From positions 1-39,389 of the forward strand of contig JAFDZO010000040.1 of the NCBI GenBank assembly GCA_018266845.1: DNA of 39,389 nucleotides, read 5' to 3'. The notes below the pieces were generated by a model that was not told where the DNA came from, did no database searches, and saw only the letters and a list, made by a program, of their open reading frames with translations. Source of the stretch: Bacteroidota bacterium. Lineage in GTDB: Bacteria; Bacteroidota; Ignavibacteria; Tepidaquicellales; Tepidaquicellaceae. Shown in pieces: positions 24,284 to 33,485 of the stretch; within the stretch, counting starts at the first letter, position 1, and the number at the start of each line of letters is the position of its first letter. A program made the translations under genes and the position numbers.

Positions 24284-26131
24284 CTATCTTACAAAGAAGT
24301 ACTTTGCCTCCGGGTGGTGAACGATAATAGCATTTGTTGTCTGCTCAGGCACCATTTGAAATTCTTCCGTCAGTTCAACTCCTATTCTTTCCGGTCTTAA
24401 AATTTCAAACATCTGTTTGTTATCTTCAAGATTGGGGCATGCAGGGTATCCGAACGAATATCTTGAACCCTGATAACCTTGCGAGAATAATTTTTTTATC
24501 CCAGGCGAATCGCTGCCGTCTATACCAAGTTCCATTCTGACAATTTTATGCCAGTACTCTGCAAGCGCTTCGGTTGTTTCAACTGCAAATCCATGGAAGT
24601 AAAGATAGTCCTGATATTTATTTTCACCGTAAAGTTTTTGCGCGTATTCTGTTGCAGTTTCACCTGCGGTAACAATCTGAAAAGCCGCAATATCAAGCTT
24701 GCCCGATTCTTTCGATTTGAAGAAATCGCTGATGCAAAGATGCCTGTCTTTGTTTTGCCGCGGGAAAATAAAGTGCTGCCATTCTTCCACATCGTCAGCG
24801 GTAAGATTAGCAAAATTAACATTTTTCCACTCTGAATGAATTTCGTTTTCTGAAATTCCTTTCGGCTTATAAACTATAAGCTCATCATCGTATGACTGGC
24901 ATGGAAAATATCCGTAAATAACTTTAGGAGTGAGGAGATTCTCGCGTTTGCATTTCAGCTTTAGCTCATTAAATACAGGAATAATTTGCTCATTTATAGT
25001 TTTTTTATATTCTTCATCGGTAGATTTTCCCTTATAAACATTCCAGCTTCCTCTGAATAATGCTACTTCATTTATATAATCATAAGTTTTATCGAGACGA
25101 ATATCTTCAATAATTTTACTTCCGAGGAAAGGCGGATTCGGAACATTTGCATCTACGCTTACATTTGATTTTCTTACGAAAGATTTTCTTTCTTTATCGT
25201 AAGAAATTTCCTTTTTGAAATCAGCATCGTGTTCCTGACGGTTTATCAAATTTATTGAAGTATCCATAGAAGCGCCAATATCGGATTTTTCTTTTTCCAA
25301 TAACATATCGGGGGGAAGCTGTGTCCTTCCGCGCGGGTCAATATATATTTCAAGCTGCGGCTTTACTCCGCGTTTTTTATGGTCAACAATAAATTCCATA
25401 AACTTCAGTCCGTCAAACGCATCATTAGCATAGTAAACATCTCCCTTATACAAAGCGCGCAAATCGCCCTCTACAAATCTTTTTGTTAGCGCAGCCCCGC
25501 CGAGAATAACAGGAATTTCCAGCCCGCGCAGATTCATTAGCTCTAGATTCTCTTTCATAATAGCGGTTGATTTTACAAGCAGTCCGCTCATACCAATTGC
25601 ATCGGCTTTATGTTCTTCGTATGCAGCAAGCATAGTTTCCACGGCGCATTTTATGCCAAGATTTATAACTTTGTATCCGTTATTCGTGAGAATAATATCA
25701 ACAAGATTTTTTCCAATATCATGTACGTCGCCTTTTACAGTGGCAAGAATAATTGTGCCTTTGGAATTATCTCCCTCAACTTTATCCATAAACGGCTCAA
25801 GATACTTTACGGCTGTTTTCATGCACTCTGCTGACTGCAGCACGAACGGAAGCTGCATCTGCCCTGAGCCGAAAAGCTCGCCGACTACCTTCATTCCGTC
25901 GAGCAAAATATCATTAATAATTTCAATCGCAGAATATTTTTTGAGAGCAGCTTCAAGCTCGGTATCAATACCTATCTTATCACCGTCAATAATTCTGTTT
26001 TTGAGCTTTTCCTCTATAGGGAGATTTTCATCGTTCGACTTATCTCTCTTTTCTGTTTTTTTATCTGCATAGTAAGCCATTAGCTCCTGCAGAGGGTCAT
26101 AAACGCATTTTATATTCTTTGTTTCGGGCAT
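24284..26131 (-). CDS. metH: C-terminal half of cobalamin-dependent methionine synthase (split MetH)
   Basis: The product has 615 residues. Residues 40-115 form the helical cap. The cobalamin domain (125-250) has the lower-ligand motif DVHDIGKN (H137), MSGLLVKS and ILGGAALT. A poorly conserved linker (255-350) leads to the reactivation domain: YGYFPCQSYDDELIVY, IAAFQIVTAG and FGYPACPNLEDN. The homocysteine- and folate-binding domains that make up the first half of full-length MetH (about 1200 residues) are absent. The upstream DNA encodes an unrelated gene and shows no remnant of them. The two halves are therefore probably separate genes, with the partner elsewhere. The ATG at 26131 begins just before the cap. 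Confidence 0.9.
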   Translation of the reverse strand: MPETKNIKCVYDPLQELMAYYADKKTEKRDKSNDENLPIEEKLKNRIIDGDKIGIDTELEAALKKYSAIEIINDILLDGMKVVGELFGSGQMQLPFVLQSAECMKTAVKYLEPFMDKVEGDNSKGTIILATVKGDVHDIGKNLVDIILTNNGYKVINLGIKCAVETMLAAYEEHKADAIGMSGLLVKSTAIMKENLELMNLRGLEIPVILGGAALTKRFVEGDLRALYKGDVYYANDAFDGLKFMEFIVDHKKRGVKPQLEIYIDPRGRTQLPPDMLLEKEKSDIGASMDTSINLINRQEHDADFKKEISYDKERKSFVRKSNVSVDANVPNPPFLGSKIIEDIRLDKTYDYINEVALFRGSWNVYKGKSTDEEYKKTINEQIIPVFNELKLKCKRENLLTPKVIYGYFPCQSYDDELIVYKPKGISENEIHSEWKNVNFANLTADDVEEWQHFIFPRQNKDRHLCISDFFKSKESGKLDIAAFQIVTAGETATEYAQKLYGENKYQDYLYFHGFAVETTEALAEYWHKIVRMELGIDGSDSPGIKKLFSQGYQGSRYSFGYPACPNLEDNKQMFEILRPERIGVELTEEFQMVPEQTTNAIIVHHPEAKYFFVR

Positions 26132-26185
26132 AATTAATTTTATAAACCTGTAATTTAACTATCGCGCAATAGTAAAAAAATGCAA

Positions 26186-26650
26186 TTATTTACTTTTAGT
26201 GAAGAAAAACTCTTCCTTTACTGTATTATCTTCTCTTCTTATTATCCGGGCGCGCAAATTATCTCCTTCAAATTTATAGCTTACCTTGTTTTTATCGGTA
26301 TCGCTTTCGTAGAGCAGTTCATCATTTTCCGCCTTCACAACTTCGAGTTTAATTTTTCTATCTTTAATCAAAGCATTAAAATAAAATTTGCCGTCGGTAT
26401 CTTTTTCGAGACTCATTATCTCTTCAAATACAACCTTGCCGTTAATTATCATCTGGCTTATGCCTTTGTATAGAGTATCGTTTACTTTTTCCCATGTCTC
26501 ATACATTGTTCCGTCGTTATCTTTTATCTCCCATTTCCCGGCAAGTTTATCAAAGAGAGATGTGTTTAAAGTTTGGCTCATAGCTTTTGTATTTATAGTT
26601 AAGAAAAATATTAGAGGGAAAACAGAACTTAATAACATTTTAAAATTCAT
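26186..26650 (-). CDS. Small secreted protein, DUF6265-like (lipocalin-like)
   Basis: The product has 154 residues: a signal peptide (about 1-25, ending AMSQ) and one all-beta domain with LAGKWE, the YETWEKV turn and repeated K-x-E-V strands ending KEEFFFTK. The L-x-G-x-W start and E-x-W are typical of the DUF6265 group, as far as I recall. The function is unknown. It is divergent from the amidohydrolase gene (33 bp gap) and lies 54 bp upstream of metH on the same strand. Confidence 0.65.
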   Translation of the reverse strand: MNFKMLLSSVFPLIFFLTINTKAMSQTLNTSLFDKLAGKWEIKDNDGTMYETWEKVNDTLYKGISQMIINGKVVFEEIMSLEKDTDGKFYFNALIKDRKIKLEVVKAENDELLYESDTDKNKVSYKFEGDNLRARIIRREDNTVKEEFFFTKSK

Positions 26651-26683
26651 ATCAATATTGTTTTTTACTTTTTAAATTATAAT

Positions 26684-28246
26684 ATGAAAACTCTTTTTAC
26701 AAACGGAAGAATCTGGCTGAAAAAAAACTATTATGCCGGCGCTCTCGGAATGGATTCCAATACCGGGAAAATAAGTTTTATCGGCTCTCATCACGATGCT
26801 TTAAATAAAAAAAATGAATATGATGAATTTATAGATTTAGAGGGAAAAACGGTTCTTCCTGCTTTTAATGACAACCACTTGCATCTTGTTAAAGGAGCGC
26901 TTGTAAGCTCGGAACTTAATTTAAGAAATATAACAACTGCACAGGAGTTTAAAAATGAAATTCTGAAATATCGTTCCTTGCTTAAGCCGGGTAAATGGAT
27001 TCAGGGCGGATACTTTTCCGATTCAAACTTTACCGAGAAGTTCACTATAGATAAAAATTTTCTCGATGAAATTTGCAGTGATGTACCGATGTTCATTTCG
27101 CGTTTTGATATTCATTCCTGCTTCGTAAACTCAAGAGCTTTAGAATTTATAAATACTTTTGAAAGTTATTCATTTAATGATGATGAGCTTATTAAAGATG
27201 CAGAAGGAAAACTTACGGGAGAACTTAAAGAGCGTCCTATGTATCTGCTTCAATCAATGATTCCCCAGAAATCACTGGAAGAAAAAGCCCTCGATGTAAA
27301 AAAACAAATTAAAGAACTTCATTCACTGGGGATTACATCGGTATCTGATATAACTTTGCCTGAAGATCTGGATATTTATGAATTCATCTTAAATGAAGGA
27401 GAGTTAAATCTTAATATAAACTCCATTCTTCCTTTTGAAGAGTTTTATAACATAGATATTCATAAAAAAAGATTTGAAAGTTTTAATGAGATAAAATTTA
27501 ACTGCTTCAAAGCTTTTTATGATGGCTCGCTTTCAAGCCGCACGGCATACTATCACAAAAATTATAAAAATACTAACTCACGCGGTATTAGAACTGAATA
27601 CATTAATTCAGGTGATTTTCATAAGACTGCTTTGAATATTGATAAGGCTGGTTATCAAATGGCAGTGCACGCCATAGGGGATTTATCCGTAACTGAGCTT
27701 CTTAACATGAATGCCGAGCTTGATTTAATCAATGGTGTCCGTAACAGGAAATTCAGAATCGAACACGCGCAGCACATTCAGCCTGCTGATTTTATGCGTT
27801 TTGATATTTATAAAATTCTTGCTTCGGTACAGCCGTCGCATTTATTCTCCGATGCCTCGACTTCTAAATCTTTAAGAAGCGATTTTGAAACTACTCACAA
27901 TTATCCTGAACTTTTGAAATATAATGTAAGGCTTTGCTTCGGTACGGATTTCCCCATAGTAAGTCCTTCTCCTTTTGAAACAATTTATTATGCAGTTACA
28001 AGAAAGGCTAAGGGTTTTGAAAACGGATTTTTGCCCCGTCATAAAATGAATATAGAAGACTGCATTGATGCATATACAATTAACAATGCTTACGGGACGA
28101 ATGAAGATGAAATCTCCGGCTCGTTGCGTGAAGGAAAAAGAGCTGATGTAATTGTTCTGAACGAAAATATTTTTGAATCCCCCGAAGAAAATATTCGTTC
28201 AATAAAAGTAGAAATGACTTATAAAAACGGTAAAAGAGTTTACTAG
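26684..28246 (+). CDS. Amidohydrolase family 3 (YtcJ-like) metal-dependent hydrolase
   Basis: The product has 520 residues. The metal-binding HxH lies in DNHLHLVKG near 66. AVHAIGDLS supplies a later histidine, RIEHAQHI another, and FGTDFPIVSPSPFETIYYAVTR the conserved aspartate. The C-terminus has the usual SLREGKRADVIVLNENIF. No signal peptide. The family hydrolyses amide or related bonds; the substrate is not known. The stop overlaps the GTG start of the M1 peptidase (TAGTG), so the two are coupled and may act together on peptides or amides. Confidence 0.87.
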   Translation: MKTLFTNGRIWLKKNYYAGALGMDSNTGKISFIGSHHDALNKKNEYDEFIDLEGKTVLPAFNDNHLHLVKGALVSSELNLRNITTAQEFKNEILKYRSLLKPGKWIQGGYFSDSNFTEKFTIDKNFLDEICSDVPMFISRFDIHSCFVNSRALEFINTFESYSFNDDELIKDAEGKLTGELKERPMYLLQSMIPQKSLEEKALDVKKQIKELHSLGITSVSDITLPEDLDIYEFILNEGELNLNINSILPFEEFYNIDIHKKRFESFNEIKFNCFKAFYDGSLSSRTAYYHKNYKNTNSRGIRTEYINSGDFHKTALNIDKAGYQMAVHAIGDLSVTELLNMNAELDLINGVRNRKFRIEHAQHIQPADFMRFDIYKILASVQPSHLFSDASTSKSLRSDFETTHNYPELLKYNVRLCFGTDFPIVSPSPFETIYYAVTRKAKGFENGFLPRHKMNIEDCIDAYTINNAYGTNEDEISGSLREGKRADVIVLNENIFESPEENIRSIKVEMTYKNGKRVY

Positions 28247-29868
28247 TGAAAAAAGTGTCAGTAATTTTAGTTTCTCTCCTATGCCTCTCCTGCGGTTACA
28301 TTCCTTTTTTTAATAAAATTAAAAATCAGTTTATTCAAAACGAGCGCAGAGAAGACTCGCTTATCGTAAAAGAGCAGAACAAATTTGATGCGCTGGAGAA
28401 TAGCCTAAAGTTTAGGTTTGATATAAAAAACAAAATACTTTTTGGAAATGTAACAACGAAAGCAAGAATATTATCCGATAACCTGAATAAGTTTTATCTA
28501 AATTTTTATGATAATATGAATGTGGAATTCGTTAAGTATAAGAGTGAAAATATTCCGTTCACAAGAGGAGATAACTATCTTATAATTGAAAAAAGTTTTG
28601 CGAAAGATGATACTGTAGAAATGGAAATTGGCTACAACGGAACTCCTAAAACGGAAGGATTTGATTCGTTTGTTTTCGGAAAAGTAGGGAACGCGACGAA
28701 TGTCTATTCTCTTAGTGAACCGAGTTATGCTCCTACATGGTGGCCCTGTAAAGACAGAATAAATGATAAGTTTTTACTTAGTATCGAAGCAGAATATCCT
28801 GACAGCCTTATGCTCGCAACGCAGGGAAAAGTTATCAACAGGATTGTTGAGGATGGCGTAGTAAAAGAAAAAAGAAAATCCGAATATCCGGTTTCAACTT
28901 ATCTTGTTTCAATCAATCTTGGAAAATTCAGGCATTGGACAGATGATTGTAGGATGCTAAATGATTCAGTGATGGAAATAAATTACTTTGCTTTTCCAAA
29001 ATACTATGATGATGCTAAGTACGATTGGAAAAGAACTCCCATAATGATAAACCATTTTTCTGAATTATTTGGAGAGTATCCTTTTGTAAACGAAGGTTAT
29101 GGAATGGCAATGTTCGGCTGGATGAACGGCGCTATGGAGCATCAGACAATTTCAAGCATGGGTTATAATACGGTTACGGGGGGCAGGGAGTTTGAAAATA
29201 TTGTGGCGCACGAGCTGGCGCATCAATGGTTTGGTGATGCCGTTACGCCCGCCTCATGGAAAGATATTTGGCTGAACGAAGGATTTGCAACTTATGCCGA
29301 AGGTCTATGGATTGAATATAATAAAGGTAAAGACGGACTAATACACTTTATGAGCAGGATAGATAAACCTTATTTTAACGGAACACTATACAATCCCCCT
29401 GTAAATTTATTCGGCAGAACTTCCTATGAAAAAGGGGCGTGGGTGCTGCACATGCTGCGGGGGGTTACGGGTGATTCAATTTTTTTCAGCATTCTCAGAA
29501 ACTATTTTTCACACTATAAATATAAAAATGCCTCGACAAATAATTTTAAAAAAATTTGCGAGGATGAATTCGGGAAAAATCTGGATTGGTTTTTTAATCA
29601 ATGGGTTTTTGAAGAAACAGGCAGACCTGATTACAAATACACATATACAAAAACCGGAAACGATTTTACTTTTACTTTAATTCAAATGCAGAAGGAAGAG
29701 GTTTACATTATGCCTGTAAAAGTAGAAGTGAAAACTGATGAGACTACAAAAGAATTTACTTTCTATAATGATAAACGCGCGCAGGAATTTACTGTGAACA
29801 TTGACGGAAAAATAGAAGAAGTTATCTTTGATAGAGATAACTTCATTTTGAAAAAAATTACGAATTAA
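28246..29868 (+). CDS. M1 family metallopeptidase, lipoprotein
   Basis: The product has 540 residues, GTG start. The N-terminus carries a lipoprotein signal with lipobox LSCG (cysteine near 16), so the enzyme is anchored to the envelope. The zinc site HELAH (322-326) and E345 form HEXXHX18E. The exopeptidase motif reads GAMEH, a common variant of GAMEN. The C-terminal region has GRPDYKYTYT and a short beta domain. It cleaves residues from peptide N-termini. It is coupled to the preceding amidohydrolase and ends 4 bp from the convergent DinB-like gene. Confidence 0.9.
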   Translation: MKKVSVILVSLLCLSCGYIPFFNKIKNQFIQNERREDSLIVKEQNKFDALENSLKFRFDIKNKILFGNVTTKARILSDNLNKFYLNFYDNMNVEFVKYKSENIPFTRGDNYLIIEKSFAKDDTVEMEIGYNGTPKTEGFDSFVFGKVGNATNVYSLSEPSYAPTWWPCKDRINDKFLLSIEAEYPDSLMLATQGKVINRIVEDGVVKEKRKSEYPVSTYLVSINLGKFRHWTDDCRMLNDSVMEINYFAFPKYYDDAKYDWKRTPIMINHFSELFGEYPFVNEGYGMAMFGWMNGAMEHQTISSMGYNTVTGGREFENIVAHELAHQWFGDAVTPASWKDIWLNEGFATYAEGLWIEYNKGKDGLIHFMSRIDKPYFNGTLYNPPVNLFGRTSYEKGAWVLHMLRGVTGDSIFFSILRNYFSHYKYKNASTNNFKKICEDEFGKNLDWFFNQWVFEETGRPDYKYTYTKTGNDFTFTLIQMQKEEVYIMPVKVEVKTDETTKEFTFYNDKRAQEFTVNIDGKIEEVIFDRDNFILKKITN

Positions 29869-29872
29869 AATC

Positions 29873-30391
29873 TTAAAGTTTACATAAATATCTTTCTTTC
29901 AAAATTTCAAGATGGTGCATTGTGTGCCCTGAAATAATATAAGCAAGCGCCCTCACTGAAATAGGGGATGAATTTGCCGTTCCTTTAAGTGCAAGCTCCT
30001 TCGCGTTAAAAGTTCTAAACATTTCGATGTTAGCTTTTCTAAGATAAACAAATTCTTCCAATAAAGACTTCATATCTCTTTTTTCAAAATGAGCATTTTT
30101 TACATACAGATTTTCATCGAAGCCGGGAAGAGGAGTCAGGTCTTTTCGCGCAACTCTTAAAGCGCGGTAGCCGAAAATTCTTTCGCCATCGTTCAGATGC
30201 CCCAGCAATTCTTTTATACTCCATTTTCCTTTTGCGTACCGGAAATTCTGCTTTGATGCAGGGATGGAGCCGAAAGCTTTTTTTACCTGCGAAATTTGTT
30301 TTTCAAGATTGCCTAAAACATCGGTTCCTTTATTTTGGTTTATGTAGTAGTGGTAGTACTGAGCGCTTTCGTTAGCTGAAGGTTTTTTCAT
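29873..30391 (-). CDS. DinB-family (DUF664-like) four-helix protein
   Basis: The product has 172 residues, all helical. It has KGKWSIKELLGHLNDGERIFGYRA-type motif content (H near 65) and a C-terminal HTMHH pair, giving the three-histidine metal site of the DinB/YfiT fold. Such proteins include thiol-dependent transferases such as bacillithiol transferases; the actual substrate is unknown. It converges on the M1 peptidase gene. Confidence 0.82.
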   Translation of the reverse strand: MKKPSANESAQYYHYYINQNKGTDVLGNLEKQISQVKKAFGSIPASKQNFRYAKGKWSIKELLGHLNDGERIFGYRALRVARKDLTPLPGFDENLYVKNAHFEKRDMKSLLEEFVYLRKANIEMFRTFNAKELALKGTANSSPISVRALAYIISGHTMHHLEILKERYLCKL

Positions 30392-30435
30392 TTTTATTTT
30401 TAATTGATATGTAATTTATGCAATCTGAAATTCAT

Positions 30436-30465
30436 TTGAAATAAATTTAATCTTTGATAAATTTA
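30436..30465 (+). promoter_or_regulatory. Probable promoter of the MarR-GNAT gene
   Basis: TTG (30436-30438) and TAAATTTA (30458-30465) are 19 bp apart, one base off TAnnTTTG. The start codon is 51 bp further on. Confidence 0.4.
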
Positions 30466-30516
30466 CATAAGCCCTTATGTAACTTCTAAAATTTTACAAC
30501 GTAAACTCCCTCAACG

Positions 30517-31476
30517 ATGAGATCAAATGTTATAAAAAAAGCCGGGCGGCTTGCTCTGGCGACAAGAATAAGATTGCTTGCAGAAAAAATGCTGCAGGAC
30601 GGCTCTGAAATTTATAAATCCTTGAATTTAGATTTTGAGCCGAGATTTTTTGCGGTTTTTTATCTATTAAAAGATAACCCTTCTTTATCGGTAACAGAAA
30701 TAGCAAATCATATAGGTATTTCCCAGCCTGCCGTTACTCAAATATTAAACGGGATGCTGAAAAAAAATCTCGTCAGAATCGTAAAAGATAAAGTTGATAC
30801 GAGAAAAAAACTAATAATGATTTCTAAAAAAGGCGAAGCTATGCTTCCGCAGCTTTTGCCTCTGTGGAAAGATTTTGAATCGGGCATTGGAGAGATGTTC
30901 GATTCTATGGGGATTAACATACTTGAAATTCTGGATAAAGTGGAATCTGCTCTGGATGAAAAAAGTGTTTATGAAAGAGTGATAGGGAAAGTTAAAAAAA
31001 GATTGCGTGAAAATGTGAAAATAGAAAAGTATAAACCTGAATACAAAATTCATTTCAAAAACCTTAATCTGGAATGGCTGAATAAATTTTTTGAAGTAGA
31101 ACCTGTTGACAAGAAAGTTTTAAATAATCCCGAAACGGAAGTAATAAACGGCGGCGGAATGATTTTCTTTGCTTTAATTGACGGTGAGGTAGTAGGAACT
31201 TGCGCTCTCATTAAAACTAATAATCATTTTGAGCTTTCCAAAATGGCAGTAACCGAAAAAGCAAAAGGGAAGCAGGCAGGTTTTGTGCTCTGCGAAGCCG
31301 CAGTAAATTTCGCTAAGGAGCATAATGCAGAAATGATTTATCTGAGCACGAGCCATAAATTAAAGAGCGCAATCAATCTTTATACAAAATTTGGTTTTAC
31401 TCCTATAGAGATTTCCGAAAGTGATAAAAAATATATACGCGATACATTTAAAATGATTTTACCGCTGAAGAATTAA
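30517..31476 (+). CDS. MarR-type regulator fused to GNAT acetyltransferase
   Basis: The product has 319 residues. Residues 20-150 are a MarR winged helix: LSVTEIANHIGISQPAVTQILNGM as recognition helices, then a wing with KVDTRKKLIMISKKGE. Residues 165-318 are a GNAT domain: MAVTEKAKGKQAGFVLCEAA matches the acetyl-CoA-binding motif, and YTKFGFTPI the late GNAT strand. Fusions of this kind are known in many bacteria. It may sense a small molecule and also acetylate something; neither ligand nor target is evident. It is a single-gene unit. Confidence 0.9.
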   Translation: MRSNVIKKAGRLALATRIRLLAEKMLQDGSEIYKSLNLDFEPRFFAVFYLLKDNPSLSVTEIANHIGISQPAVTQILNGMLKKNLVRIVKDKVDTRKKLIMISKKGEAMLPQLLPLWKDFESGIGEMFDSMGINILEILDKVESALDEKSVYERVIGKVKKRLRENVKIEKYKPEYKIHFKNLNLEWLNKFFEVEPVDKKVLNNPETEVINGGGMIFFALIDGEVVGTCALIKTNNHFELSKMAVTEKAKGKQAGFVLCEAAVNFAKEHNAEMIYLSTSHKLKSAINLYTKFGFTPIEISESDKKYIRDTFKMILPLKN

Positions 31477-31522
31477 AAGCAACTTTTTTAATCCTAAGGC
31501 GTCATATTTCAAAAAATAATTT

Positions 31523-32863
31523 ATGAAAACTTTTATAATAATCTTAATAATCTTAAAATTTACTCTGATGTCGTCATTTAAACTGCATGCGCAGGAAAGC
31601 CCTAAAATAAAGCTTGATGCCAAAATGAAATCTGATGCTATAACAAATCTCTCAAAAGAGCTGGTAGAAAATTATGTTTTTCTTGACTTAGCAAAAAAAG
31701 TCGAACAGCTTTTAAATACAAATCTTAAGAACGGCGTTTATGATAAAATTGATGACCCAATGGAGTTTGCTCAAAAAATTACGAAGGACTTACAGTCGGT
31801 AGCCCATGATAAACATCTGAGCTTCGGATTTAATCCCCAGATGGCAAATGACCTTTTATATGGGGGGAATGACGAAGAGAATAACCCTGTTATTGCAAAA
31901 AAATATGAAGAGGAAATGAAGTCTGTAAATTATCAATTTAAGAAAATAGAAATTCTTGCGGGCAACATCGGCTATCTTGATTTGCGAGGATTTACAGATG
32001 CTAGAATTGCGAAAGAAACCGGCGCATCTGCAATGGCGTTTCTTGCAAATACAGATGCAATAATTTTTGATTTAAGAGAGAACGGCGGCGGTGATCCCAA
32101 TATGGTGCAGTTCCTTTGTAGCTATTTGTTTGACGGAAAAGTTCATCTTAATGATTTATACTATAGAAAAAAAGATGAGACAACAGAGTATTGGACATTG
32201 GAAACAGTGCCCGGAAAAAAACTTCCTAATGTAGATGTATATGTTTTAACTTCTGACCATACTTTTTCGGGAGCAGAAGAATTTACTTATAATTTAAAAA
32301 ATCTTAAGCGTGCTATAATAATCGGTGAAACGACCGGAGGCGGAGCAAATCCGGGCAGCGGTGTGGCAATTACTGAAAACTTCATTTGCTTTATTCCTAC
32401 CGGCAGAGCAATCAATCCGATTACAAAAACCAACTGGGAAGGTACCGGAGTTTCACCTGATATTGAGTGCAAGAGTACTGATGCGTTGAATATTGCGCAA
32501 ATGGAAATTCTTAAAAGGAGAATCTCGAAAACAAATTCTCCTGAAGAAAAGAAAAAATATGAATGGTCATTGGAGCTTTTGAACTCAAAGCTAAATCCGC
32601 TTCAGATTAATTCTGCTGATTTACAAAAATATGCAGGCGACTACGGTCCAAGAAAAATTTACTTCGAGAATAACCAGCTTATATATGAAAGACCGGGAGT
32701 TCTTGGCAGAACAAAAATGTTTCCTATAACAGCTAACTATTTTACAATAGAAGCAAGAGATAATTTCAGAGTTAGATTTAATCTAGACGGTGCGGGAAAT
32801 GTTGTTTCGCTCACAGGTGTTTACTCTGATGGAACAGAAGAAGATAATAAAAAAATAAATTGA
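31523..32863 (+). CDS. Secreted S41 family peptidase (interphotoreceptor-retinoid-binding-protein-like)
   Basis: The product has 446 residues. A signal peptide (about 1-23, ending LHAQ) is followed by an N-terminal helical region with ENYVFLDLA. The S41 core has GNIGYLDLRGF (147-157), DLRENGGG (183-190), the nucleophile region DHTFSGAEEF (S249) and IGETTGGGANPG. There is no PDZ domain. A C-terminal beta region has YAGDYGPRKIYFENNQLIY. It probably cleaves peptides in the periplasm. The stop is followed by the hairpin at 32877-32917. Confidence 0.88.
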   Translation: MKTFIIILIILKFTLMSSFKLHAQESPKIKLDAKMKSDAITNLSKELVENYVFLDLAKKVEQLLNTNLKNGVYDKIDDPMEFAQKITKDLQSVAHDKHLSFGFNPQMANDLLYGGNDEENNPVIAKKYEEEMKSVNYQFKKIEILAGNIGYLDLRGFTDARIAKETGASAMAFLANTDAIIFDLRENGGGDPNMVQFLCSYLFDGKVHLNDLYYRKKDETTEYWTLETVPGKKLPNVDVYVLTSDHTFSGAEEFTYNLKNLKRAIIIGETTGGGANPGSGVAITENFICFIPTGRAINPITKTNWEGTGVSPDIECKSTDALNIAQMEILKRRISKTNSPEEKKKYEWSLELLNSKLNPLQINSADLQKYAGDYGPRKIYFENNQLIYERPGVLGRTKMFPITANYFTIEARDNFRVRFNLDGAGNVVSLTGVYSDGTEEDNKKIN

Positions 32864-32876
32864 ATTGTTAATTTTT

Positions 32877-32917
32877 GATTCCATAGTTATTTTTATGTAA
32901 ATAATAACTATGGAATC
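32877..32917 (+). promoter_or_regulatory. Perfect 15-bp hairpin containing the start codon of the next gene
   Basis: GATTCCATAGTTATT (32877-32891) is the exact reverse complement of AATAACTATGGAATC (32903-32917), with an 11-nt loop. The ATG at 32910-32912 lies inside the right arm. A second palindrome, ACTAGTA-TCTTAG-TACTAGT, follows inside the coding region near 32922-32941. It could end the S41 transcript, bind a dimeric regulator, or block translation of 32910. Confidence 0.7.
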
Positions 32918-33377
32918 TTTAACTAGTATCTTAGTACTAGTGGGCATAGCGGGCATATCTGTACTTCTTATCATTTTCATCACAAAAAATCTTTCTACTG
33001 TTGCAGTTCCTCAGACATCATCAATCTCTTTAGACGAAATTGAAGGCATTAACGAAATTGGTCTTGAAAGAAACGAAGCCGGATTTAAAGGTGTTTATAG
33101 AGATTACGTCGTCAGCGTTTCTAACACTATAGGCGACGGTACTTTAAATGACCGGTATCAGGTGGTTGCCGTTATAGCTCCTGAAAAAGATGATGCAGAA
33201 AAGATTGAGAAATACTCAAGTTCATATTTTGTAACAAATCAGCACGAAGGATTTGCGCATGCAGGATTTATGCTTAATCCTCACATTTTTAATGAGGCAG
33301 ATGGTAATCTTAAAAAAAGGCTTGACAGTTTTATAGACGTGCTTACACAAGAAAAAGTAAAGCCTTACAAAGCGTAA
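32910..33377 (+). CDS. Membrane-anchored protein of unknown function (paralogue 1)
   Basis: The product has 155 residues. One N-terminal membrane helix (about 5-25, ILVLVGIAGISVLLIIFI) is followed by a soluble domain with EGINEIGLERNEAGFKGVYRDY, DRYQVVAVIAPE, HEGFAHAGFMLNP and the final VKPYKA. About half of these residues recur in the gene 33486-33953. I recognise no family. The short gap and paralogy suggest the two form a pair, perhaps a heterodimer. The start codon is buried in a hairpin. Confidence 0.75.
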   Translation: MESLTSILVLVGIAGISVLLIIFITKNLSTVAVPQTSSISLDEIEGINEIGLERNEAGFKGVYRDYVVSVSNTIGDGTLNDRYQVVAVIAPEKDDAEKIEKYSSSYFVTNQHEGFAHAGFMLNPHIFNEADGNLKKRLDSFIDVLTQEKVKPYKA

Positions 33378-33485
33378 TACGTTTTATTCCTTGAAACTAA
33401 AGCCGCTGCGGGCAAAAGAGCTAATTTGTAAATAGGGGTGCAAGGCAGTTATTCAAGATATTTAATTTCGCAAAACATAAAATCT

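Noticed and set aside
24284..26131. metH as a frameshifted or truncated pseudogene
   Set aside because: The frame is intact with all motifs of the retained domains, begins cleanly before the cap domain, and no N-terminal remnant lies upstream.
29128..29160. GAMEH instead of GAMEN in the M1 peptidase as a lost active site
   Set aside because: GAMEH/GMEH is a common variant in bacterial M1 enzymes, and the zinc site is complete.
30517..31476. MarR-GNAT fusion as a novel architecture
   Set aside because: The same two-domain fusion is known in many bacteria.
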